Origin: Maribacter sp.
Lineage (GTDB): Bacteria > Bacteroidota > Bacteroidia > Flavobacteriales > Flavobacteriaceae
Direction: 5' to 3'
DNA: 64,000 nt
Assembly: GCA_011050675.1 (NCBI GenBank)
Contig: DRFI01000020.1
Coordinates: forward strand, 124,001 to 188,000
Part shown: one piece after another, positions 1 through 6,377 of the stretch
How positions within the stretch are numbered: the first letter of the stretch is position 1
Layout of the letters: every line of letters begins with the position of its first letter
Position numbers and translations under genes: made by a program
The notes under the pieces: model-generated
The model's input: the letters and a program-made list of their open reading frames with translations, nothing else
Databases searched by the model: none
What the model was told of the DNA's origin: nothing

Positions 1-278
1 CACGCGTGTACCAAACGGATACCGTTTTTAAACCTGCCAACAAAACAAAGGCCGAAATGATGGCTCGTATAGACCAAACGTTTACCGAAGCCATTGCGCT
101 TTTACAAGATGTTGAACCTGCACAACTAGATATGGAGTTAGACTATTTTGGATCTACCAGAAGTAAGCGACAAATTTATATGCTATTGGCAGACCATATT
201 ACACACCACAGGGCACAAATGCTGGTATCTATGCGATTAAATGGGCTGGTGCCGCCTAGGTATGTGCTATATCAATAA
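1..278 (+). CDS. DinB-like family protein, C-terminal part (cut by window edge)
   Basis: The frame is open at the left edge and stops with TAA at 276-278, so only the C-terminal 90 or so residues are visible. It ends in a helix with DHITHHRAQM followed by MRLNGLVPPRYV. A His-rich helix plus a closing Leu-x-Pro-Pro segment is typical of the DinB / YfiT-like four-helix-bundle superfamily, whose His residues bind a divalent metal. Members are usually thiol- or stress-linked metalloenzymes, but the substrate cannot be read from this fragment. The GTG at position 6 is probably internal. Family assignment is moderate because the N-terminal metal ligand is outside the window. Confidence 0.6.
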   Translation, partial: RVYQTDTVFKPANKTKAEMMARIDQTFTEAIALLQDVEPAQLDMELDYFGSTRSKRQIYMLLADHITHHRAQMLVSMRLNGLVPPRYVLYQ

Positions 279-283
279 GAGCC

Positions 284-418
284 TTACTCTTGCTTTTTCT
301 TATCGTTCTTCATTAAATTTAGAACAACTAGTACAAGGGCTATACATACTACTCCAAAACTGGCTATAAGAATTACGCCATAGCTCCAATTAACAAGGGG
401 TATCATCTGTGAAATCAT
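284..418 (-). CDS. Small single-pass membrane protein, 44 aa
   Basis: An ATG at 418-416 opens a 44-codon frame ending with TAA at 286-284. The protein starts MISQMIPLVNWSYG, continues with an uninterrupted hydrophobic stretch (about residues 14-34, rich in Ile, Val, Ala and Leu), and ends in a charged tail with KNDKKKQE. This is the layout of a single transmembrane helix with a basic cytoplasmic end. It converges on the upstream DinB-like gene, with the stop codons 5 bp apart, and fills an otherwise empty gap. No family is recognised. The clean membrane-protein architecture is the only support, so a chance frame cannot be excluded. Confidence 0.5.
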   Translation of the reverse strand: MISQMIPLVNWSYGVILIASFGVVCIALVLVVLNLMKNDKKKQE

Positions 419-594
419 AGGTCGGTTATTTTAGAGCTACAAAAATATAATGAAGTTGCAAAGCAGCATATGACAATTATCAGTAAATCAAAATACTACA
501 GCATTAATATATTTTCATTTCATAAGAGTGTGATCAAACATTGTAGGCTTGGTAAGGGTTCTGTATTTTTATAGTTGAATTTGGTATGTTATAA

Positions 595-1836
595 ATGATG
601 GTAGATAAAATTAAGTGTCCCAATTGCGCGCATGAGTTTGATGTTGAAGAGGCGTTGTCTGGTAAAATGCAAGCACATTTTAAGGCAGAGTACGAGCGTA
701 AGGTAGCAGAGCAGGCAGAAATCTTTAATAAGGAGCGTAATAAACTGGCGCTAGAAGTGGAGGAATTCGAGAAGAAAAAGGAGAAGGAAAATGAGCTTTT
801 TAAAGAGAAGCTAGCACAACGCCTTGCCAAAGAATCTGAAAAAATTCAACAGCAGACCAATGAGGTTTTTGAGCAACAACTAAAAGCGCTGCAGCAAGAG
901 AACGAGAAAAAGAAAGAGGAGAACAGGGCATTACGTTCGCAAGAAATAGATCTGCTGAAACGGGAAAACGAGCTTAAAGAAAAAGCCGAAGACCTTAAGA
1001 TGAACGTGCAGAAAGAATTACTGGAGAAGCAGACCGAAATTGAAGAGAAGGCAAAGGCTAAAGAGCGCGAATCTATGGCGCTTAAGGAGAAGGAATACCA
1101 AAAGCAGTTAGACGACCAAAAAAAGCTTATTGATGAAATGAAGCGCAAGGCAGAGCAAGGTTCTATGCAAATGCAGGGCGAGATTCAAGAATTGGCTTTA
1201 GAGGAGCTTTTGCGAGCCACTTATCCTTTTGATGAAATAGATGAGGTGGGCAAGGGTATACGTGGCGCAGATTGTGTGCAAACGGTTATAAACTCGCTAC
1301 AGCAGACCTGTGGTTCTATTGTTTACGAGAGTAAGCGTACCAAGAACTTTAGTAACGACTGGATCAATAAATTAAAGCAGGATCAAATTAACTGTAAGGC
1401 AGATATTGCAGTGATCGTAACGGAGACTTTTCCGCCAGATATGGATCGTTTTGGAGAGAAAAATGGAGTGTGGATCTGCGGATTCAACGAAGTAAAAAGT
1501 GTATCGCTGGTACTACGAGAATTACTGCTGAAAACACAATCTATAAAATCATCTGACGAGAATAAAGGTGATAAAATGGAACTGTTATACTCTTACCTTA
1601 CCAGTAACGAGTTTGTACAGAACATTAATAGAATTATAGAAAACTACGATTCTATGATCAAACAACTGAACTACGAGAAAAAAGCGGCGTACAAGAATTT
1701 TGCCGTGCGAGAAAAGCAGATTTGGGGCGTACAAGAAAACATCAACGTACTCTTCGGTTCTATTAAAGGAATTGCCGGTAATGCTTTATCGACATCGACT
1801 ATTTTAGATTTACCAGATGCGGAGATAGATGATTAG
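595..1836 (+). CDS. DUF2130 domain protein (coiled coil plus PD-(D/E)XK-like core)
   Basis: A 413-residue protein starting at the first of two adjacent ATGs. It has three parts: a short N-terminal zinc-ribbon-like segment (KCPNCAHEF, about residues 7-15), a long highly charged Lys/Glu/Gln coiled coil (about 25-195), and a compact C-terminal domain (about 197-400) matching DUF2130. In that domain an Asp in GADCVQ (D226) and YESKRTK (E245, K247) sit in the order D...ExK seen in PD-(D/E)XK nucleases, and I recall this family being placed in that superfamily. The function is unknown; a nucleic-acid-related role is an inference. Monocistronic, with no clear promoter box upstream. Confidence 0.8.
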   Translation: MMVDKIKCPNCAHEFDVEEALSGKMQAHFKAEYERKVAEQAEIFNKERNKLALEVEEFEKKKEKENELFKEKLAQRLAKESEKIQQQTNEVFEQQLKALQQENEKKKEENRALRSQEIDLLKRENELKEKAEDLKMNVQKELLEKQTEIEEKAKAKERESMALKEKEYQKQLDDQKKLIDEMKRKAEQGSMQMQGEIQELALEELLRATYPFDEIDEVGKGIRGADCVQTVINSLQQTCGSIVYESKRTKNFSNDWINKLKQDQINCKADIAVIVTETFPPDMDRFGEKNGVWICGFNEVKSVSLVLRELLLKTQSIKSSDENKGDKMELLYSYLTSNEFVQNINRIIENYDSMIKQLNYEKKAAYKNFAVREKQIWGVQENINVLFGSIKGIAGNALSTSTILDLPDAEIDD

Positions 1837-1882
1837 AGGTGAATTTGTTAATGAGATAGTTTGCTATTGAATTAGTGGTTTT

Positions 1883-1900
1883 GCGCTGCGCGCTTTTTAT
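1883..1900 (+). terminator. Possible short GC terminator after the DUF2130 gene
   Basis: A 4-bp all-GC stem (GCGC/GCGC with a 3-nt loop) is followed directly by TTTTTATTTTG, 47 bp after the DUF2130 stop. The stem is short, so this is a weak call. Confidence 0.3.
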
Positions 1901-1941
1901 TTTGCGTGATGCGTTTGGTGCATTGCTAAATACACGTTACC

Positions 1942-2136
1942 CTAAGCGCTCTTTGTTTTTGAATTTAGCTGAGCGATCATTTTTTCGAATTTGAACGATA
2001 TCCAAATTAGGTAAATACTTCCTGCGGCACTGTAAATATTACTATTTGAAGCATCTTTAAAATAAAAAACATTTAAAATAGTGGCAACCAAGCCTAAAAC
2101 GCCAATAGTAAGTAAAAAATATTTTAAAAATTTCAT
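1942..2136 (-). CDS. Small two-helix membrane protein, 64 aa
   Basis: A 64-residue protein beginning MKFLKYFLLTIGVLGLVA. It has one hydrophobic segment at about residues 5-24, a short polar loop with KDASNSN, a second hydrophobic segment at about 34-49, and a charged C-terminus. This reads as two transmembrane helices. The start lies 10 bp downstream of the stop of another tiny membrane-protein frame on the same strand, which suggests they are co-transcribed. No family is recognised, and the role may be structural or modulatory. Support comes from architecture and gene arrangement only. Confidence 0.55.
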   Translation of the reverse strand: MKFLKYFLLTIGVLGLVATILNVFYFKDASNSNIYSAAGSIYLIWISFKFEKMIAQLNSKTKSA

Positions 2137-2146
2137 AGTATATGAT

Positions 2147-2275
2147 TTAATGCCTTTTTGCTAATGCCGTTCCAAATGTCTCGCCCAACTCAAAAAAATA
2201 CCCGAACGCTAATAAGGTCATGATCAAGAATATAACCATGTACCAATAATATGAAGTCTTTAATTTTCTCATCAT
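2147..2275 (-). CDS. Very small single-pass membrane protein, 42 aa
   Basis: Two consecutive ATGs (2275-2273 and 2272-2270) start a 42-codon frame that ends with TAA at 2149-2147. The protein has a basic N-terminus (MMRKLKTSYYW), a hydrophobic helix of about 20 residues containing MVIFLIMTLLAFGYFF, and a polar tail ending AKRH. It lies immediately upstream of the 64-residue membrane protein with a 10-bp gap. Together they look like a two-gene unit of micro membrane proteins. No homology is recognised. Confidence 0.5.
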   Translation of the reverse strand: MMRKLKTSYYWYMVIFLIMTLLAFGYFFELGETFGTALAKRH

Positions 2276-2420
2276 AATGGGAATTATATATAGCAACTAC
2301 TAATTGGTAGCTTATTGAACATATTTGTTACAGCATACGTTGAAATAAATTTTCAATCCCTCTAAAAACCTATATTAGCACATTACACAATTACGACTCA
2401 AGTTCACGAAAGCATAACAC

Positions 2421-2720
2421 ATGGATATTTTAGATTGGATACAAGATTGGTTTAAGGAGAATTGCGACGGCGATTGGGAAAGTAGTGATGCTATTCAAAT
2501 AAATACATTAGATAGACCTGGGTGGGAAGTGGAAATTGATATTTCGAACACTTCTATAGCCAGTATGGAGCTAGATTGGATCCTTAATGAAACCAGTAAA
2601 CAAGATTGGTACGGGGTTAAAATTGAAGACCAAAAATTTACTGCAGCTGGTGACCCTGGCAAACTAAAATTTTTGCTAGGTCTTTTTAAAGAGATGATCG
2701 ATAAAATTGAAAATCAGTAA
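2421..2720 (+). CDS. Immunity protein 53 (Imm53)-like protein
   Basis: A 99-residue soluble acidic protein. It has the features I associate with the Imm53 family: an N-terminal WIQDWFKENCDGDWE segment, then NTLDRPGWEVEIDI, then DWYGVKIEDQKFTAAGDPG and a closing amphipathic helix. Imm53 members are cytoplasmic antitoxins that neutralise polymorphic or contact-dependent toxins. No toxin gene is adjacent: a pair of tiny membrane proteins lies on the left and lipoproteins on the right. This is therefore either an orphan immunity gene or a family member used for something else. The family call is fairly good; the function here is inferred. Confidence 0.72.
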   Translation: MDILDWIQDWFKENCDGDWESSDAIQINTLDRPGWEVEIDISNTSIASMELDWILNETSKQDWYGVKIEDQKFTAAGDPGKLKFLLGLFKEMIDKIENQ

Positions 2721-2781
2721 AGGCATTTTCACTTCTTGTAAATAGTAAAGATTTTGGAGTAATTTTTGATGCTATCAACAT

Positions 2782-3285
2782 ATGAAGAAGTCCGTTTTCT
2801 TATTTATCATATTTGTATTTGCCGGATTATCGTGTAATTCTCAGCAGACCGAAATCAGCGAATTGGATATATACGGTTGTTGGGTTTTGGAAAAAATTGA
2901 TAAAAGATCTTCTACCACTATCGTTATTTACAAACGTTGTGATGATGTCGCTTATAAGGATGTAAGATTTGGCTCAAAAATCTCTCTCTTGGCGTTTAAT
3001 GAAAGTGAGCATGAAGCAACTAATGCCTATGCTTGTTTTACCACAATTACCAAAAAGGGCATATGGGAATATGACAAGGATACAAGAATAGCAAGTTTAT
3101 ATTCTGGTCACGAAATGCTAAAAGAACTTAAAGAAAATAACCCTGACCTATACGCTAGTTGGGGATCTCCTGAAAAGTTGAATAAAATAAAATTCAAGGT
3201 GATTTCTATTGAGAACCATCAAATTAAGGCAGAGATCATACCCACCCAAAGAAGTGAAAAACGAACAGAAAATTCTTTAAAATAG
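2782..3285 (+). CDS. Hypothetical lipoprotein, 167 aa
   Basis: Starts with MKKSVFLFIIFVFAGLSC, a signal peptide with a lipobox ending at Cys18, so the mature protein is probably lipid-anchored. The rest (GCWVLEKI, a central KGIWEYDKDTRIASL, and a C-terminal FKVISIENHQIKAEI) reads like a small beta-barrel or lipocalin-like fold such as those seen in Bacteroidota 'lipocalin family' lipoproteins, but no diagnostic motif is present. It is 4 bp upstream of a second lipoprotein, so the two are probably one operon. Function unknown. Confidence 0.65.
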   Translation: MKKSVFLFIIFVFAGLSCNSQQTEISELDIYGCWVLEKIDKRSSTTIVIYKRCDDVAYKDVRFGSKISLLAFNESEHEATNAYACFTTITKKGIWEYDKDTRIASLYSGHEMLKELKENNPDLYASWGSPEKLNKIKFKVISIENHQIKAEIIPTQRSEKRTENSLK

Positions 3286-3289
3286 CACC

Positions 3290-3829
3290 ATGAAACTACG
3301 CCTATCGCTATATACAGTACTAGTTGTGCTTTGCTTCTCATGTAAGCTAGAAAACAAAAAAGAAAGCAACCAAGAAAACAAGCAAGAAGCTGAAGAACTC
3401 CCAAGCGAATGGACAGCGTTTTTAAATAATTTGGAAACGAAGAATAAAGTTGCTTTTAAAAAAGCATCGGGCGAAACCATTTACTGTTATGATTGTTTGG
3501 AGAACACACCGACCGAAATGGAAGAAATGGTTCTTCTACGAGAGACGGATTCTCTTTGGTACGATAAAATTTATGAGGATTTGGTGTATATCCCCATAGA
3601 TAGTTTTATACAGAACGATTATGATATTTTATTCAACCCGAAGTTTATTCATCTATTAAAAGAGAATGAAACCCTTTTTAGATATAACGAGGAATCGGGT
3701 ATTGATAGATTACATATTTATGTAACCACTACCCCACCCACAGCATTTTTTGAAGGTGGTCAGCATAGTTTTTCATTCTCTAAAATGAATGACGAATGGA
3801 AACTTACAGAAATAAGTACCATCCCATAA
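3290..3829 (+). CDS. Hypothetical lipoprotein, 179 aa
   Basis: Begins MKLRLSLYTVLVVLCFSC, a lipoprotein signal with Cys18 as the anchor, followed by a low-complexity Glu/Asn/Lys linker (about residues 21-38) of the kind found after lipoprotein anchors in Flavobacteriia. The mature domain contains SGETIYCYDCLEN, with a C-x-x-C, and ends with FSFSKMNDEWKLTEIS, a strand pattern seen in small NTF2-like or DUF-type lipoproteins. It follows the previous lipoprotein gene by 4 bp. It converges on the LytTR response regulator gene with a 12-bp gap. No function can be assigned. Confidence 0.65.
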   Translation: MKLRLSLYTVLVVLCFSCKLENKKESNQENKQEAEELPSEWTAFLNNLETKNKVAFKKASGETIYCYDCLENTPTEMEEMVLLRETDSLWYDKIYEDLVYIPIDSFIQNDYDILFNPKFIHLLKENETLFRYNEESGIDRLHIYVTTTPPTAFFEGGQHSFSFSKMNDEWKLTEISTIP

Positions 3830-3841
3830 TTGCTAAAAATA

Positions 3842-4603
3842 CTATGTACCCATCCAGTTTTTAAAATCGGATGCCTTTGCCTTACTCACTACAATACGCT
3901 CGCTACAGACCGGGTGTATATCTACCAATAATTTACTATTGAAATGGAATTTAATGGCGGTAATGGCTTCTCGCCTAACAATAAACTGCCTGTTTGCCCT
4001 ATAGAATACTGAAGGATCCAAAGCTTCTTCTACATCTTCTAATTTAATATCCAGCACATACGATCGATCTTGAACCGTTACGGCTTTTACAACGCCTGTA
4101 TCTATAAAGAAATACGCAATATCGGCTGTCTTTACCGGCAGTAATTGATCACCGACACCAACTAAGAACGTTTGCTTAAAATTAGCCGGCTTGGTTTGTA
4201 TAAGGTGCAACAGACTTTGTATTTGCACGTCATCTATACCCTTTTGTTGGTTTAATGCATTAAACCGATCTAAGGCATCAGACAATTCTTCTTTATCTAT
4301 AGGCTTCAATAAATAATCGATGCTATTTACCTTAAATGCCTTTAGCGCATATTGATCATAAGCGGTGGTGAATATGATCGGAATATTAATATCGACTTGA
4401 TCGAAAATCTCAAAGGAGATTCCGTCTGCCAAATGAATGTCCATAAATACCAAAACCCCATCATGCGGATTAGAGAAATAGTCAACAGTAGCTTTTACCG
4501 TATCAAGAATTTGTATCACCTCAATTTCCGGATCTATTTTAGTTAATAGATACGACAGGTTATCACTAGCGGCAAGTTCATCTTCTACAATAATTACTTT
4601 CAT
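3842..4603 (-). CDS. LytTR-family DNA-binding response regulator
   Basis: A 253-residue protein. The receiver domain (about 1-120) contains the acidic pocket VEDE (E7, D8, E9), the phosphorylation site FMDIHLADG (D55) and LLKPID (K100). A LytTR DNA-binding domain occupies about 140-250, with FLVGVGDQLLPVKTADIAYF, FYRANRQFIVRREAI and a terminal KASDFKNWM. The gene overlaps the histidine kinase gene by 4 bp (ATGA), so the two are translationally coupled. Phosphorylated LytTR regulators bind paired direct repeats. The target is unknown, but the small exported repeat protein just upstream of the kinase is an obvious candidate. Confidence 0.93.
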   Translation of the reverse strand: MKVIIVEDELAASDNLSYLLTKIDPEIEVIQILDTVKATVDYFSNPHDGVLVFMDIHLADGISFEIFDQVDINIPIIFTTAYDQYALKAFKVNSIDYLLKPIDKEELSDALDRFNALNQQKGIDDVQIQSLLHLIQTKPANFKQTFLVGVGDQLLPVKTADIAYFFIDTGVVKAVTVQDRSYVLDIKLEDVEEALDPSVFYRANRQFIVRREAITAIKFHFNSKLLVDIHPVCSERIVVSKAKASDFKNWMGT

Positions 4604-5634
4604 GCCGGTTGGTTTAAAGGGAGTTCTACTTTAAATGTTTCATTATCGTTACTTACAATTACTTCATTTTTCAACAAAAGAGAATATCGCTTTTTAAGAT
4701 TATAGAGTCCGGTGCCCATACCTTCTGCCAATGTGCTACGACTACGAATAGGGTTTTCTACAAATAGCGATTCTCCGCTAGAATATACTTTTACCGTTAA
4801 CGGGTTAGTAGATGAAATCTCATTATGCTTCACCGAATTTTCTACTAATGATTGCAACGCCAATGGTGGCACCATACGATCCAAAAAATCGTCTGCCACA
4901 TCTACTTCTATACGTATGCGGTCCCTATAACGGGTAGTCATTAAAAATATATAACAGTCCAAAAATTTTAGTTCGTCTTTTGCCGGTACCAAATTAATTT
5001 CCCCACTCTGTAAAATATAACGGTACATATACGAGAGCTTATTTACAAACTGGGTCGCCTTTTCATTTTCACGAATTAATGATGATAGCGAATTTAATGA
5101 ATTGAATAAAAAGTGTGGATCGATCTGGTTTTTAAGTGCAGCAAGCTCATTCTCCAAATTTTGCTGCTTTAACTGCTCATTCTCTATTCTACTATCTTGC
5201 TTATCTGTACTTACCCGTAATAACCGAGCGATAAAAAATAATACGATGGATAGATTGATAAAGGTGAAATTGATCCAGCCCTCTTCATGATTTTCTAAAA
5301 CCCTACCATTTATTAGTGGGTAGAACAGTTTGATCATTTTAACTACCGCCAATAGCAAAATAATATTAATGACCAATATGATAATCCACTTTACAAAAGG
5401 CGGCCATTTAAGACCATCATAATCTATGTTGGCATTCAACTGAATTACGGACCACGAGAAACAAAAAAAGAACAGGTAACGGTACAGAAAATCTGCCACC
5501 CAAGACATAGAGAAATCTAAATTTCCCTCCATGATTCCATTATATAAATAGATGGTTTTAGGTAGTGAAACTAGAATACCTAATAATAGTGCCGTTTTTA
5601 CAACCTCGCCCTGTTTTACTTTCGTTATTGCCAT
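4600..5634 (-). CDS. LytS-type membrane sensor histidine kinase
   Basis: A 344-residue kinase of the His_kinase (LytS/YehU) type. Four hydrophobic segments span about residues 10-140 and form the membrane part, with no recognisable extracellular sensor domain. After a coiled coil (about 148-168) comes the phosphoacceptor motif NQIDPHFLFNSLNSL (H174). A HATPase follows with PPLALQSLVENSVKHN (N box) and GMGTGLYNLKKRY (G box). Its partner is the LytTR regulator, which overlaps it by 4 bp. The signal is unknown; compact four-helix sensors of this kind often respond to events in the membrane. Confidence 0.92.
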   Translation of the reverse strand: MAITKVKQGEVVKTALLLGILVSLPKTIYLYNGIMEGNLDFSMSWVADFLYRYLFFFCFSWSVIQLNANIDYDGLKWPPFVKWIIILVINIILLLAVVKMIKLFYPLINGRVLENHEEGWINFTFINLSIVLFFIARLLRVSTDKQDSRIENEQLKQQNLENELAALKNQIDPHFLFNSLNSLSSLIRENEKATQFVNKLSYMYRYILQSGEINLVPAKDELKFLDCYIFLMTTRYRDRIRIEVDVADDFLDRMVPPLALQSLVENSVKHNEISSTNPLTVKVYSSGESLFVENPIRSRSTLAEGMGTGLYNLKKRYSLLLKNEVIVSNDNETFKVELPLNQPA

Positions 5635-5698
5635 GTAAATCCTTTTCTAACAGTACACTATAAATGTACCTAAATAAACCTTTTAAATCTGTAACCAC

Positions 5699-5733
5699 GA
5701 AAAGTTGGTCTTCACCAAAAGCGAAGACCAACT
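5699..5733 (-). terminator. Rho-independent terminator after the LGFD/FNAYA repeat gene
   Basis: A perfect 11-bp stem (AGTTGGTCTTC at 5703-5713 with GAAGACCAACT at 5723-5733) encloses a 9-nt loop. Reading the minus strand it is followed by TTTTCG. It separates the small repeat protein from the two-component pair downstream, so they are probably separate transcripts, or the kinase is expressed by read-through. Confidence 0.65.
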
Positions 5734-5756
5734 AACATTTAAACTACACTAACTTC

Positions 5757-6140
5757 TTAAAGCGCATAGGCATTAAACTCAGATGGTAAATATGCTGTAG
5801 TATCAAAACCTAGGTCTACTATTTCTTCGTTTTCAAAAATATCAAAATCTTGCTCGGTTAAATTTGTACCTGCATATGCATTAAAATCTATTGGCAAATA
5901 TTCAAAGGCATCAAATCCTAAATTTACTTCTTCATTGATTTCTACTACTTGTATATCATCAGCTTTTAAATAGCCCATTTTTAACGATGCTTCTAATTGT
6001 GCATTGAGGTCAATAATACAATCATCAAAAATTGCGGTAATTTCTGCCTTCTCGGCTGCTTTATGTTTTTGTACTCCTTTGAAGGAAATAAAAGTGACGG
6101 CCAGTATAATTACTGCAGATAAAATTTTAATGTTTTTCAT
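5757..6140 (-). CDS. Exported small protein with two LGFD-YLP-FNAYA repeats
   Basis: A 127-residue protein. ATG at 6140 is preferred over a TTG at 6185 because a good -7 box (TATCTTTG) overlaps that TTG. It has an N-terminal hydrophobic signal (about residues 4-20), then a Lys-rich stretch and a short helix. Two imperfect 21-residue repeats follow, at about 70-90 and 106-126, sharing LGFD-x3-YLP-x2-FNAYA. I recall similar 'GFDxxxYLPxxFDPY' repeats in small exported proteins of Flavobacteriia, with no known function. The second repeat forms the extreme C-terminus. It lies upstream of a LytTR two-component pair on the same strand. Confidence 0.75.
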   Translation of the reverse strand: MKNIKILSAVIILAVTFISFKGVQKHKAAEKAEITAIFDDCIIDLNAQLEASLKMGYLKADDIQVVEINEEVNLGFDAFEYLPIDFNAYAGTNLTEQDFDIFENEEIVDLGFDTTAYLPSEFNAYAL

Positions 6141-6182
6141 TATGTATGTTTTTAAATTTTTTAGAATTGTTTTTCTATACCC

Positions 6183-6190
6183 CAAAGATA
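6183..6190 (-). promoter_or_regulatory. -7 box (TATCTTTG) for the repeat protein gene
   Basis: On the minus strand TATCTTTG matches the Bacteroidota -7 consensus TAnnTTTG. It lies 43 nt upstream of the ATG at 6140. No clear -33 TTG is seen at the usual distance. Confidence 0.5.
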
Positions 6191-6377
6191 TTGCGGATTA
6201 CTGCTGCCCGAGAGGATAAGTACCCCAACCGTCTATTTTGACATCTAAAACAGCTTTAGACTATTATGAAGTTTTTCTATTGGATTAAAAGTGGATAGAA
6301 AATTTAAAAAATAGCAGTTACACACAGCAAATCAACTACATACAAATAATATATAGCCATACAAAATACCCGATATT

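Noticed and set aside
534-1148. Two Ser/Phe-rich open frames on the minus strand opposite the DUF2130 gene
   Set aside because: They mirror the Lys/Glu-rich coiled coil; such reverse complements always read as Ser/Phe/Leu-rich frames.
2782-3829. Toxin partner for the Imm53-like gene among the next two genes
   Set aside because: Both encode small lipoproteins with lipid-anchor signals and have no toxin features or toxin-domain motifs.
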